A DNA stretch of 64,000 bases from Excoecaria cochinchinensis (Eukaryota; Streptophyta; Magnoliopsida; Malpighiales; Euphorbiaceae). Made by a program: the position numbers and the translations under genes. Under the pieces are notes generated by a model, which did not search any database, was not told the DNA's origin, and was given only the letters and a program-made list of their open reading frames with translations. Shown in pieces: positions 1 through 11,064 of this stretch; the first letter of the stretch is position 1; each line of letters opens with the position of its first letter. The stretch lies in contig CANTUQ010000050.1 of NCBI GenBank assembly GCA_947683425.1, forward strand, positions 12,888,501 through 12,952,500, read 5' to 3'.

Positions 1-3000
1 GGTCCATTCGAAGTTCTTGAGGTTCTTAAGCGCTCCGTAGAAGGGAAGACAACGTTTGGCCGAGCAAGAAATGAACCGACCCAAGGCGGTTATTTTGCCA
101 TTAAGAATCTGGACTTCCTTCATCGTCTTTGGCGGGTGCATGTCGAGTATTGCTCGGATTTTCACAGGGTTTGCCTCTATACCTCTCTTCGAAATCATGA
201 AACCCAAAAACTTTCCGGACTTGACGCCGAAGGCACATTTTTCCGGGTTAAGCTTTAAGCCACACTGCCTAAGAACTTGAAAGATTTCCCGGAGCTCGGT
301 GGGAAGAAGTTCTGAAGACCGGGCCTTGACAATCATGTCGTCTACGTAGACCTCCATGTTCCGACCTATCTGTTCGGCAAACAATTTGTTCATTAACCGC
401 TGGTAGGTTGCGCCGGCGTTCTTCAGCCCGAACGGCATCCTTTGGTAGCAATATGTGGCCTGGTGAGTGATGAAGGCCGTTTTCTCTTCATCTTTCGGAT
501 TCATTGGGATCTGGTGGTACCCGGATGATGCATCTAAGAATGCATATTCTTCGAACCCAGCAGTAGAGTCTACGAGGAGATCAATGCTTGGCAAAGGATA
601 GCTGTCTTTCGGGCATGCTTTGTTGAGGTCGGTAAAGTCTACACACATACGCCATTTTCCGTTGGACTTTTTTACTAGGACTACATTCGACAACCAGTCC
701 GGATACAAGACTTCTCGGATAAATCCGTTCTGTAGGAGGACCTCGGTTTCATGCGACATGGCTATCTGTCGTTCTGGTGCATGATTTCTCCTCTTCTGTT
801 TGATCGGTCGGGTGCCCGGCGAGACATTAAGGGAGTGGCATATGATTGACGGTGAAATTCCTTTGATGTCTGAGGGCGTCCAAGCGAACACATCAGAAAA
901 CTCTTTCAGGACTTCGATAAGCTGCGCTTTATCTCTTTTGATTGCTCCGACCTTTACTCTTTTGTCCGGGCTTAACTGAATGTCAACAAGCGAGTCCCCA
1001 GGCTCGGCCCTTGTTTCGATAGGGATGTCGAGGGAGTCTAGTGGAAGGGTCTGATTGGCTTCTTTTAGCATGGTTAGGTATGTTTCCCGAGCAGCTTTTT
1101 GACTTCCCCTTAGAATGGCCTCGCCCTTGGAGGTCGGGATTTTGAGTATTAAGTGGCGCATTGAGATATAGGCATCGATTCCTACGAGCAGTGGTCTTCC
1201 AAATATGACATTGTAAGCCAGAGGTATATCTACGACCATGAAGCGGCTGGTGCAGGCCTGTGATATCTCGCCATCTCCTAATTCCATGGATAGGACAACT
1301 GAGCCCTCCACTTTCACTGGTTGTCCGGATATCCCGATTAGGGGGGTAGCAACTGGTTCAAGGACTTTGCTCGGCATTTTAAGGGCCTTGAATGCTTGCA
1401 ACGTGATGAGATTGACTGCACTCCCAGTGTCCACCAGAATGCGTTGGACAAGATAATCTTCCATCAATGCCTCAACAACCAGGGAATCTGTGTGCGGTTG
1501 TTTAATGTGATCGCCATCCGATTTGTAGAACTTCACTTCGTGGCTGGCTTTGGAGGAATTGGTCTGTATGGGAAAAACTTCTTTTGCTTTCCTCTTTCGC
1601 GAGTCTCCCATGGCATCATAATGTTTTCCCCCAGCGATAACATAAATTATTCCTGCTGGGGCTTTCTTATTGGAGGCGGGCTGAACTTCTCGTTGTCTGG
1701 GAGATCGGGATCTTTCTCTTGCTCGGTCCTCTTTGACATACTGCGGGAGCTTCCCTTGCCGAACTAAGAACTCGATCTCCCTTTTTAGCTGATGGCAATC
1801 GTTTGTCTCGTGACCCTTATCCCGATGGTATGCGCAGTAGAGGCTCTGATCTCGGCTCGGATCTTCTTTCATCTGTCTGGGCCAGTTCACCTTGCCGGAT
1901 TCCTTTAACCATTTTAGGATTTGTGCTCTGGAAGAGTTCAAGGGCGTCCACTTCTCTTCTCTTCGTTCGGCCGTTCGAGAGACCATATAAGTTTTGTGCG
2001 AGTTTCCGGAACTTCTACTCGGGCCGTCACCTCGCCCTGTGCCCCTGTCTGATGTCCGGAAAGAGTCTCGACGTGGTTCTTCATATATGAAACTATTTCG
2101 GAGTCGTCTGGCCTCGTCCATCCTTATGTATTTATGAGCTCGGGACATGAGCTCGGTGAAATCACAGGGCGGTTTTTTACTGAGTGAATCACTGAAGTCC
2201 TGGCAGCGAGTATTGCGGATGAGGGCGTTGTTGGCTACTTCCAGGTTCAAATCTTGGATGTCCATTGCCACCGTGTTGAATCTTTCCACATATGCTCGTA
2301 GTGTTTCTCCTCTGTCCTGTCTTACCGAGTTCAAGTCCGCCGAAACCTTCGTTGGTCGGATGGCGGCCACGAACTTGGCGATGAACATGTCACTGAATTG
2401 AGTGAAATTCGAGATAGAGTGCTCGGGCAGATTCCGGAACCAAATCTGGGCGGACTCTGTAAGAGTCTGTGGGAAAATTTTGCATAGGGCACTATCATCG
2501 GTTGTGAAGACGAGCATAGTGTGATGAAACTGATCTAGATGAGCTCGGGGATCCGTGCTACCATTGTATTTAAGCAGACTGGGCAGGCGAATATTTGGAA
2601 AAGGAGTTTCCAAAATTGTTCTGCAGAGGGGCGAGCGGAAGTTACTGTGGTATTGGAGGGTGTTTCGGTTCTGGTATCTTTGCATTCGCTCTTCAAAGAG
2701 CTTTTCGAATTGCTCGGCTGTGAGAGTTATTGTGGATCCGGGAGTTATCGCTGGTAAAGGAGCCGGGGTATTTTGAGTGACTTGTGGAGCAGGGGGAGTG
2801 TAATGCCCTGGGGGCGGAGTATGAATCGGCGGTGCCTGGGCTGCTACCGCAGCCAGAGTGGCAAGGAGGGCCTGAGCAGTTTGGGGAGTCAGGCTGGGAA
2901 TATTGGAAAAATGGGAAGTTTGGGGAGGTTGTATTTGTTGCCCGAATAGCTGGAAAGGGATTTGTTGGGAGAGTGGGGGAGGAGTTTGAGATGGGCTTGG

Positions 3001-3039
3001 AGGTGCCGCGGTAGTGTTCAGGTCTGGAAAAAGATCCAT
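1..3039 (-). CDS. Ty3/gypsy Gag-Pol polyprotein, N-terminal 1013 residues
   Basis: The start ATG is at 3039 (MDLFPDLNTT). The frame is uninterrupted to the window edge, checked at four landmarks. These are a retrotransposon Gag domain around residues 180-330, a zinc-knuckle-like YCAYHRDKGH near residue 400, an aspartic protease site VDTGSAVN (D537), and reverse transcriptase with RMPFGLKNAGATYQ at about 868-881 and the catalytic YVDDM box at about 898-902. Gag binds and packages the RNA, protease matures the polyprotein and RT makes cDNA. The lack of stops across 3 kb suggests a fairly recent insertion. The C-terminal RNase H and integrase are not visible. Confidence 0.9.
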   Translation of the reverse strand, partial: MDLFPDLNTTAAPPSPSQTPPPLSQQIPFQLFGQQIQPPQTSHFSNIPSLTPQTAQALLATLAAVAAQAPPIHTPPPGHYTPPAPQVTQNTPAPLPAITPGSTITLTAEQFEKLFEERMQRYQNRNTLQYHSNFRSPLCRTILETPFPNIRLPSLLKYNGSTDPRAHLDQFHHTMLVFTTDDSALCKIFPQTLTESAQIWFRNLPEHSISNFTQFSDMFIAKFVAAIRPTKVSADLNSVRQDRGETLRAYVERFNTVAMDIQDLNLEVANNALIRNTRCQDFSDSLSKKPPCDFTELMSRAHKYIRMDEARRLRNSFIYEEPRRDSFRTSDRGTGRGDGPSRSSGNSHKTYMVSRTAERREEKWTPLNSSRAQILKWLKESGKVNWPRQMKEDPSRDQSLYCAYHRDKGHETNDCHQLKREIEFLVRQGKLPQYVKEDRARERSRSPRQREVQPASNKKAPAGIIYVIAGGKHYDAMGDSRKRKAKEVFPIQTNSSKASHEVKFYKSDGDHIKQPHTDSLVVEALMEDYLVQRILVDTGSAVNLITLQAFKALKMPSKVLEPVATPLIGISGQPVKVEGSVVLSMELGDGEISQACTSRFMVVDIPLAYNVIFGRPLLVGIDAYISMRHLILKIPTSKGEAILRGSQKAARETYLTMLKEANQTLPLDSLDIPIETRAEPGDSLVDIQLSPDKRVKVGAIKRDKAQLIEVLKEFSDVFAWTPSDIKGISPSIICHSLNVSPGTRPIKQKRRNHAPERQIAMSHETEVLLQNGFIREVLYPDWLSNVVLVKKSNGKWRMCVDFTDLNKACPKDSYPLPSIDLLVDSTAGFEEYAFLDASSGYHQIPMNPKDEEKTAFITHQATYCYQRMPFGLKNAGATYQRLMNKLFAEQIGRNMEVYVDDMIVKARSSELLPTELREIFQVLRQCGLKLNPEKCAFGVKSGKFLGFMISKRGIEANPVKIRAILDMHPPKTMKEVQILNGKITALGRFISCSAKRCLPFYGALKNLKNFEWT

Positions 3040-3072
3040 GAGAATGCTATGCTCCACGCTCACCGCACCAAA

Positions 3073-3627
3073 TGATGACCGAGCGAATATTCCGGGCAAG
3101 CTGGGAAGGATGTTCCGAGCTTATTCTGAGCTACGTCCGGGCAATCACCTGAAAATAAGATTCCGGCGGGTTTCCGATAAGGGAGACTCCGACGGTCAAG
3201 TCAGTAATTTTGGAAAATCAAGTATGAAAGAGAGAGAGAGTTTCTGAAAATCTGAGAAAAAGAGAGCCCCCTACCTTATGAGGTGTTGTGCTTCTTTTAT
3301 AAGTCCATTACTCATGATGACCATTTGGGGCCCGGTTACTTTAATTGATGGGCAATGAGTGTGAATAACGGTTACCTTAACGGCTAGTTCACTGTATAAC
3401 GGGTATGACAGCTGTTTTGTCGAACCGATCTATCTTTGGAGTTACCGAGCTCTACAATGGACCGGGCTCAGTATTTAGGCGACTATGAGAGCTTTCCGAG
3501 TTATATGACAGAGTACCTGCAGTCAGGTGAACCGAGTACCTTACCGAGTTAGATGCTTTGTTCTTGTATCATTGAACTAAGGCCGGGCACTATCCGGAGG
3601 CATATTCCGAGGCATAATCCGAGCCCA
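3073..3627 (-). repeat. 5' LTR of the gypsy element
   Basis: On the plus strand the segment begins TG at 3073 and ends CA at 3626-3627. It is rich in short CCGAG/CCCGG motifs absent from the flanking RLP sequence. Minus-strand sequence just inside it (TTTGGTGCGGTGAGCG) is laid out like a primer-binding site two bases after the LTR. The outer edge is placed where RLP homology stops. The other LTR is outside the window, so both edges are inferred. Confidence 0.65.
3294..3301 (-). promoter_or_regulatory. TATA box within gypsy LTR
   Basis: TATAAAAG on the minus strand, about 255 bp upstream of the Gag ATG and inside the LTR. This is the usual place for the element's promoter. It is followed by a GA-rich leader. 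Confidence 0.55.
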
Positions 3628-3860
3628 TGAGTATCAACATCGAGTTCAGTAACTCGGCCTGTTGAGGGATTACACACCGCGTTACTCCATTGACAGCAAT
3701 CCTCACCAACCATATGCCAAGAAAGATGGAATGAAGCACTAAGCTCCATAAGAGCATTTCTCTCATAATCCAAACAACCATCAGTAAACCTCCATGAGAG
3801 TACTATAACTATCATACTTACTACTAATTTCTTCATCATTACACTCTTCTCTTTTCCCAT
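3628..3860 (-). pseudogene. LRR receptor-like protein, 5' exon, cut by gypsy insertion
   Basis: The frame starts at ATG 3860 (MGKEKSVMMKK). A hydrophobic signal peptide follows (LVVSMIVIVLSW). Then comes the N-terminal LRR cap seen in plant RLPs, with CLDYERNALMEL, the cysteine pair in GEDCCQWSNAVC, and STGRVTELDV. Recognisable RLP sequence stops at about codon 78, where the gypsy LTR begins; the tail of the open frame is LTR sequence. RLPs are membrane-anchored extracellular receptors in immunity or development. This copy cannot encode one. Its promoter region recurs at 35.6-36.5 kb. Confidence 0.82.
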
Positions 3861-4165
3861 ATTTGATTGCCTACCAATATTCTCAAGAGCTTTTTATAGC
3901 CATTCATCCAACTTCTTGTTCACGTCAAGAGACCTATCATTTTCATTGCTTTCAATAATGGTTCCAGTTCATACTTTGAACTTTTCTTTTATTTTTATTT
4001 TATTTTCTAAAAATATTTTAAGACCACATGGTTGTAATTGGTGGATCCATTTCTGTATAAAACCGTTGGCACGTGTAAGATTTTATGGTCACATAAGAAA
4101 AGCACCCAATTTCTTACTTAATTAAAGTTTTAATCTACTAAATATTTTCATATACACTTATTATA
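3861..4165 (-). repeat. RLP upstream region (duplicated block)
   Basis: The upstream flank of the broken RLP exon. Two pieces recur elsewhere. The stretch around 3880-3935 recurs at 35680-35735 and again at 35904-35950. The stretch 4031-4165 recurs at 36325-36475 with scattered substitutions. The copies mark segmental duplication of the RLP 5' region, not a transposon. Confidence 0.7.
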
Positions 4166-4909
4166 AGAATATCCTCTCTCTAGAAAGGTACCCCTATCAA
4201 TCTCACCCTTTAATATTACCCATACTTGGCTTCGGCTACTCCTTTATCCTTGGGCCACTTCATCTTTGGGTATGCCCCTCAATAAAAGTCGTGAAATGTA
4301 TGACTTAAATCTTAATCTTTGCCCTTATCTGCCTTGTCTCCTTACATAACGGTCTTTCTATTCCCACAAAGTATAAGGATGATGACTTTTGTTTTCAATA
4401 AAATAACATTATCCATTCACCTATTCCTCGTCCCCTCGCTTTCCCTATTGTCCCTCATTAATCACGTATAATCCCAGTGCACGCACCACCACTTCTGCTA
4501 ACTTGAGCCAGTCGTTTGTTTGATACTCCCCTCGACACGTCACATCACTTTTGATAATGATAACTCGGCCACGTCACCATTGTTTATTCACTGTGTTAAT
4601 TGTATTTATTATAGTCAATACACGTGTCCTTTTGTAATTATAAAGATATCTTTAAAAATTGCATTCTTTTCAATCTAATGTATTGGCTAAGGATGAAATA
4701 AACCTCTTAGTTTTTTATCCGAATCGTTAATTTATTTGATTCAATTTTGATGTTTAAGGAGTAATTTGACCTAACCAAATTATAAAAAAAACTTAATTAA
4801 TTATTCAAATAAATTTAATATTCTTAATGCTTTTTGTGTTAGAAGAAAATCCAAAAGAGAAATTAAAATTGAAAACTTTTTTACACTTTGATTACTATAA
4901 AATTAAATT
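4166..4909. other. AT-rich interval without recognised gene
   Basis: No exon or repeat boundary that I recognise. Upstream aldose 1-epimerase exons were looked for here and not seen. Confidence 0.5.
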
Positions 4910-4953
4910 CGAGGGTCCTTAACCTGTGGACGAATGCTCCTGGGATGCAGTTC

Positions 4954-5874
4954 TGTTGGACTTTTCTTACATATGAGAAAAGAGTCTAAAATTTGACCAT
5001 TTGTATTAGGTAGTATATTACAGATGTGTAGTGTGAAAATGCATGTGTGAAACAAATAAAAGAAAATAAAAGAAAGGGTTGGCAGAGAGAGTTGAAGAAA
5101 GGGAGAAGAAAAATTTGATTTTTCTACTCAAAATCAGTCCCACGAGTTTTGAGTTTTCCAGTGATTTAGCCGTTGGATCGAGCTGAAATTTTGAGAGAAG
5201 CTTACTCACACATCGATCTTCATTCATAACGGTAAAGATCGGATTCTGAGGTCTGGAGATTATTTCGTGGTGGAGACAGCAGAACTTTCTTCTACACAGA
5301 CCAGTCCCACGAATCATTTATTTTCCGGTGATTGCACCGTTGGATTGAGCTGTAATTTGGACAGCATCTTTCTCACATCTGGATCTTCATTCTGAACGGT
5401 GAAGATTGGATTCTGAGATCCGGAGGTCAGTTCGTGGCTGGGACAGAATAGAAATTTATGGGTATTAACTCTCTTCCGTTTGTCTTTAAATTTATTCCAT
5501 ATATCTTGATGTTCATTCCAAGATTATGATGATGATGATGATGATGATATGCCTCTAGTTCAGTATAGAGAAGATTTGCTGTAATAGACAGAATATATGT
5601 TGTATTTGCCCATTAATTGATAGTGGAAGATTTAAGCGGCCTAAGGGTCCCGTGATTTTTACTCCTTACATTGAGGAGGTTTTCCACGTAAAAATCTTGC
5701 GTGGTCTTGTGTTGATTGTGGGTGTAGAGTTCAGATTTTGTTGCTGGATTATTTGCTTTGAATATTGCTCTATTTGTTAGTTTACCTAAAAGGTTCATTC
5801 AAGTAGGGAAAGATAAACAACGAAAATTCATTCCGCAAATTAAGTGTTTCCGTTGTTGGTCATTTTTCCCATCA
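4954..5874 (+). repeat. Copia-1 left (5') LTR
   Basis: 921 bp, TG...CA termini. It contains two diverged tandem copies of a 150-bp module (about 5130-5285 and 5300-5450), each with the CGTTGGAT(C/T)GAGCTG core and a GATCTTCATTC core. A GAT trinucleotide run lies at 5525-5548. Confidence 0.95.
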
Positions 5875-5927
5875 GATTGGTATCAGAGCATTTGGTTGTT
5901 ATTGTTGTTGTGAGACTTGTTTGAATA

Positions 5928-8900
5928 ATGGAAGCTAATACAAGTAGAATGGTTAATTTAAATGGTTCAAATTACCATGTCTGGAAAGGCAAAATGGAGG
6001 ATCTTTTTTATGTGAAGGATTATTATCTACCGGTGTTTATGGAAAATATGCCTGATGATAAGAAAGAGACAGAATGGACTATTTTGCATCAACATGTTTG
6101 TGGGTATATACGGCAATGGGTGGATGATAATATTTTGAACCATATTAGTGGTGAGATAGATGCACGTAAGTTATGGAATAAACTTGAGGAGTTGTATGCT
6201 CGAAAGACAAGGAATAACAAGTTGTTCTTGATCAAGCAAATGATGAATTTGAAGTATCGAGATGGAACTCCTATGGGAGATCACTTAAATGCCTTCCAAG
6301 GAATTATAAATCAGCTTGAAGGAATGGGGATCAAGTTTGAGGATGAGATACAGGCTTTGTGGGTTCTTGGTACTTTACCGGACTCTTGGGAGACATTTAG
6401 AACGTCATTGTCTAACTCTGCACCAGATGGGGTTATTACCATGGAATTGGCTAAGGGAAGTGTCTTGAATGAAGAGATTAGAAGAAAGTCACAAGGTTCC
6501 TCCTCACATTCAGAAGTCTTAGTCACAGAAAGGCGGGGGAGAAGTAAGAGTAGAGGTCCAAATAGTGGAAATCAGCGCAGCAGTTCTAAGGGTAAACTTG
6601 CTGATATTGAGTGTTTTCATTGTGGTAAGAAAGGGCACACTAAAAGGTTTTGCAGAAAGCTAAAGAGAGAGATCAGACAACATGCTGACAACAGACAACG
6701 GGCTGACAACAATCAGAAGAATACTGACAGTGGTAATAAAAATGCTATGGTTAATGCTACTACTGATAACTATCTTGTTTGTTGTGATTGTGACATTGTT
6801 AACCTTGCACATGATAAATCGAGTTGGGTAATTGACAGTGGTGCTACGTGTCATGTTGCATCACGAAGGGATTATTTTTCATCTTACACTCCAGGTGACT
6901 TTGGTGATGTACAGATGGGTAATGATGGGATATCAAAAGCTATTGGTATTGGAGAAGTCTGTTTGAAATTTGACACTGGGATGGAGTTGGTTTTGCATAA
7001 TGTCAAACATGTCCCAAATATGAGATTGAATTTAATTTCTACAGGCTTGCTTGATGATGATGGCTATTACAACGGCCTTGGTAATGGACAATGGAAGCTC
7101 ACTCGAGGTTCTTTGATTGTGGCAAGAGGTAGCAAACATTCAAAGTTGTACACGGTGCATCCAAGGATCTCCAAAAGCTTTGTTAATGTAGTGGAGAATA
7201 CTGATGTGATTGATTTATGGCATAAGAGACTTGCCCATATGAGTGAAAAGGGCATGTCTATGTTGTCAAAGAAGAAATTGCTATCTGGTGTGCAGGATAT
7301 TCACTTGAAGAAATGTTCTGACTGCTTGACAGGTAAACAGACAAGAGTTTCTTTTAAGAGCCATCCTCCTTCCAGGAAAGAGAAAATACTTGATTTGGTG
7401 CATTTCGATGTTTGTGGTCCTATGTCTACAAGGACACTTGGTGGTTCTCTTTATTTTGTTACATTCATCGATGATTATTCAAGGAAGATTTGGGTTTATA
7501 CCTTGAAGTCTAAAGATCAAGTATTAGATGCATTCAAGCAGTTTCAAGCTCTAGTTGAGAGACAGACTGGGAAGAAGCTCAAGTGTATCCGGACAGACAA
7601 TGGAGGGGAATACATAGGCCCTTTCGATGCATATTGCAGACAACAAGGTATTCGGCACCTAAAGACTCCTCCAAAGACCCCGCAGCTGAATGGTTTAGCA
7701 GAGAGGACAAACAGGACATTGGTTGAGCGAGTCAGATGTGTGCTATCACATGCAGGATTGCCTAGATCATTTTGGGGTGAGGCTTTGAGTACCGTGGTAC
7801 ATGTTTTAAATCTAACACCCTGTGTTCCTTTGCATTTTGATGTTCCTGACAGGGTTTGGAGTGGCAAAGATGTTTCTTATGATCACTTGCGCGTCTTTGG
7901 ATGTAAGGCTTTTGTGCATATTCCAAAAGATGAGAGATCTAAGCTTGATGTGAAGACTAGGCAATGTGTGTTCATTGGCTATGGACAAGATGAGATGGGT
8001 TACAAGTTGTATGATCCAATTATGAAGAAAATTGTGAGAAGCCGAGATGTTATCTTTATGGAAGATCAGACTTTGAAAGATATTGAGAAGGCAGAGGCAG
8101 TTCCTCAGCGTACTGATGATCTTATTGATTTGGATCCAGTTCTTCCTCAGCATGCTGATACTCAGATTGGAGATGATGATCAGAATGCTGACCAGCAGGT
8201 TACTGATGATGTTGATGCTCCACAACAAGTTGATATGGATGAGATTATTCATGAGGAGTTACCAGTATCAGATGCACCACCATTTGTTCCACTTAGGCGG
8301 TCTGTTAGAGATCGTCATTCTCTACATGGTATTCTGCTGATGAGTATGTGTTGTTGACTGATGGGGGAGAACCTGAAAGTTATACAGAAGCTATGGAAGA
8401 TGAGCACAAGAAGAAGTGGATTGATGCCATGCAAGATGAAATGAAGTCCTTGTATGAGAATAACACCTTTGAGTTGGTAGAGTTACCTAAAGGCAAAAGA
8501 GCTTTGAAGAACAAGTGGGTGTACAAAGTGAAGCAAGATGAGAACTCTTCACAGCCACGGTACAAAGCTAGATTGGTGGTCAAAGGTTTTAGCCAGAAGA
8601 AAGGTATTGATTTTGATGAGATCTTTTCTCCAGTTGTAAAAATGGCATCTATTCGTGTTGTTCTCGGTTTAGCAGCTAGCCTTGATTTGGAGGTTGAGCA
8701 GATGGATGTCAAGACTGCTTTTTTTCATGGTGACTTGGATAAGGAGATTTACATGGAGCGGCCTGAAGGGTTTCAGATGAAAGGCAAAGAAAGGTATGTG
8801 TGTAGACTTCAGAAAAGTTTATATGGTTTGAAGCAAGCACCAAGGTAGTGGTACAAAAAGTTTGAGTCTGTTATAGGGGAGTAAGGCTACCGGAAGACTA

Positions 8901-9934
8901 CTTCAGATCACTGCGTATTTGTTCAAAGGTTTGGTAGTGATGATTTTATCATTTTGTTGCTGTATGTTGATGACATGTTAATTGTTGGAAAGAATGCTGG
9001 AAGGATTGCCCAGTTGAAGCAACAGTTGAGTAAGTTTTTTGCTATGAAAGACTTAGGGCCAGCAAAACAAATTCTTGGAATTAAAATTACTCGAGATAGG
9101 GCTGCCAAGAAACTGCATATGTCACAGGAAAAGTATATTAAAAAGGTGCTTTGCAGGTTCAACATGGATAAAGCTAAAGTGGTTAGTTCTCCTCTTACAA
9201 CCAACTTTAAGCTAACTGAAAAAGATTGCCCTTCTACTGAGGAAGAGAAGGAAGAGATGGATAGAGTTCCATATGCCTCAGCTGTAGGAAGTTTGATGTA
9301 TGCTATGGTGTGCACACGGCCTGATATAGCTCATGCAGTAGGTGTTGTTAGTTGTTTTCTGTCAAATCCGGGTAGGAAGCATTGGGAAGCAGTTAAGTGG
9401 ATATTTAGATATCTTCGAGGTACTTTCAAATTGGGTCTTACATTTGGAAATGGAAAGCCAGTGCTAGCTGGGTATACAGATTCTGATATGGCAGGAGACA
9501 AGGATAGTCACAAATCAACTTCTGGGTATTTGATGATTTTTGCAGGGGGAGCTGTGTCATGGCAATCAAGACTGCAAAAGTGTGTTGCACTTTCTACTAC
9601 AGAGGCCGAGTATATAGCAGCAACAGAAGCAGGTAAGGAGATGTTATGGTTGAAAAGATTTGTGCAAGAGTTAGGCTTCAAGCAACAACGTTATGTGGTG
9701 CTTTGTGATAATCAAAGCGCGATTCATCTTGCTAAAAACTCAACTTACCACAAGAAAACAAAACATATTGATGTGAGGTATCATTGGATTAGAGATGCTC
9801 TTGAAGAGAAGCTGTTTGAACTTGATAAGGTTCATACCGATGATAATGGTTCCGATATGTTGACAAAAGCTTTAGCTAGGGAGAAGCTAAAGGTGTGTTG
9901 CTCTATCGCCGGGATGGCAGACTCTTCCTCATAG
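5928..9934 (+). pseudogene. Copia-1 Gag-Pol polyprotein, frameshifted and with stops
   Basis: The ATG is at 5928. Gag has a CCHC knuckle (CFHCGKKGHTKRFC). Protease carries WVIDSGATCH. The integrase core has FIDDYSRK and RTDNGGEY, with the final glutamate in LAERTNRTL. A one-base shift near 8318-8324 moves the frame; the sense resumes as STWYSADEYVLLTDGG. RT follows with QMDVKTAF and the catalytic YVDDM. Two in-frame stops interrupt RT: TAG at 8846-8848 where family members have glutamine before WY, and TAA at 8882-8884. RNase H includes GYTDSDMAGD and ALSTTEAEY, and the stop is at 9932-9934. The copy cannot make an active polyprotein. Confidence 0.93.
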
Positions 9935-9950
9935 TCAGAAGGGGGAGATT

Positions 9951-10873
9951 TGTTGGACTTTTCTTACATATGAGGAAAGAGTCTAAAATTTGACCATTTG
10001 TATTAGGTAGTATATTACAGATGTGTAGTGTGAAAATGCATGTGTGAAACAAATAAAAGAAAATAAAAGAAAGGGTTGGCAGAGAGAGTTGAAGAAAGAG
10101 GGAGAAGAAAAATTTGATTTTTCTACTCAAAACCAGTCCCACGAGTTTTGAGTTTTCTAGTAATTTAGCCGTTGGATCGAGCTAAAATTTTGAGAGAAGC
10201 TTACTCACACATCGATCTTCATTCACAACGGTAGAGATCGGATTCTGAGGTCTGGAGATTATTTCGTGGTGGAGACAGCAGAACTTTCTTCTACACAGAC
10301 CAGTCCCACGAATCATTTATTTTCCGGTGATTGCACCGTTGGATTGAGCTGTAATTTGGAAAGCATCTTTCTCACATATGGATCTTCATTATGAACGGTG
10401 AAAATTAGATTCTGAGATCCGGAGGTCAGTTTGTGGCTGGGACAGAATAGAAATTTCTGGGTATTAACTCTCTTGCTTTTGTCTTTAAATTTATTCCATA
10501 TATCTTGATGTTCATTCCAAGATTATGATGATGATGATGATGATGATATGCCTCTAGTTCAGTATAGAGAAGATTTGCTGTAATAGACATAATATATGTT
10601 GTATTTGCCCATTAATTGATAGTGGAAGATTTAAGCGGCCTAAGGGTCCCGTGGTTTTTACTCCTTACATTGAGGAGGGTTTTCACGTAAAAATCTTGCG
10701 TGTTCTTGTGTTGATTGTGGGTGTAGAGTTCAGATTTTGTTGCTGGATTATTTGCTTTGAATATTGCTCTATTTGTTAGTTTACCTAAAAGGTTCATTCA
10801 AGTAGGGAAAGATAAACAACGAAGATTCATTCCGCAAATTAAGTGTTTCCGTTGTTGGTCATTTTTCCCATCA
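9951..10873 (+). repeat. Copia-1 right (3') LTR
   Basis: 923 bp, with the same internal module duplication and GAT run as the left LTR. It begins directly after the polypurine tract and is followed by the AGTTC target copy. Confidence 0.95.
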
Positions 10874-11064
10874 AGTTCTACACTGCAAACTATGTGAATG
10901 GAATTGTAGGTAAAGGGGGTGCTGTGTATGGAAAGCATTCCGGAGTGTGTTTGGAAACACAGGGATTTCCGAATGCCATTAACCAACCAAATTTCCCATC
11001 GGTGGTGGTTCCACCAGGTGAGACATACAAGCACACTATGTTGTATGAGTTTTCAGTAGAGTGA

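Larger units (their letters stand above)
1..3627 (-). mobile_element. Ty3/gypsy LTR retrotransposon, 5' part (runs off left edge)
   Basis: Reading leftward on the minus strand there is an LTR (3073-3627), a primer-binding-like segment, and then a single gag-protease-RT reading frame that is still open at base 1. RNase H, integrase and the second LTR must lie outside the window. The Gag zinc-finger style (YCAYHRDKGH) resembles Tat/Retand-type elements; that lineage call is from memory. The element has landed inside the first exon of an LRR receptor-like protein gene. The expected target duplication just outside 3627 would be TGAGT, but its partner is out of view. Confidence 0.88.
4954..10873 (+). 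mobile_element. Copia-1, full-length Ty1/copia (Tork/Tnt1-like)
   Basis: A 5920-bp element bounded by LTRs at 4954-5874 and 9951-10873. The target duplication is AGTTC at 4949-4953 and 10874-10878. It has a tRNA-Met-type primer site (TGGTATCAGAGCA, 5878-5890) and a polypurine tract (AGAAGGGGGAGATT, 9937-9950). The coding order is gag, protease, integrase, RT, RNase H, which is diagnostic of copia. I count roughly 22-24 differences between the LTRs by eye, about 2.5 percent, so it is the oldest of the three copia insertions. A fragment of a related LTR lies at 39374-39630. Confidence 0.96.
4910..11064 (+). pseudogene. Aldose 1-epimerase terminal exon, split by Copia-1
   Basis: Bases 4912-4953 encode VLNLWTNAPGMQF. 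After removing Copia-1 and one AGTTC target copy, the frame continues at 10879 as YTANYVNGIVGKGGAVYG, then LETQGFPNAINQPNFPS and PGETYKHTMLYEFSVE, with a stop at 11062-11064. This is the conserved C-terminus of galactose mutarotase-like aldose 1-epimerases, which interconvert alpha and beta aldose anomers. A possible splice acceptor (CGAG) precedes 4911. No earlier exons were found within 750 bp upstream, and the preceding DNA belongs to an RLP block. This may therefore be an isolated duplicated exon or a gene truncated by rearrangement. It is non-functional as it stands. Confidence 0.8.

Noticed and set aside
56..3247. Many short plus-strand frames
   Set aside because: They are antisense shadows of the 1013-codon gypsy Gag-Pol frame, which was confirmed in one frame from 3039 to base 1.
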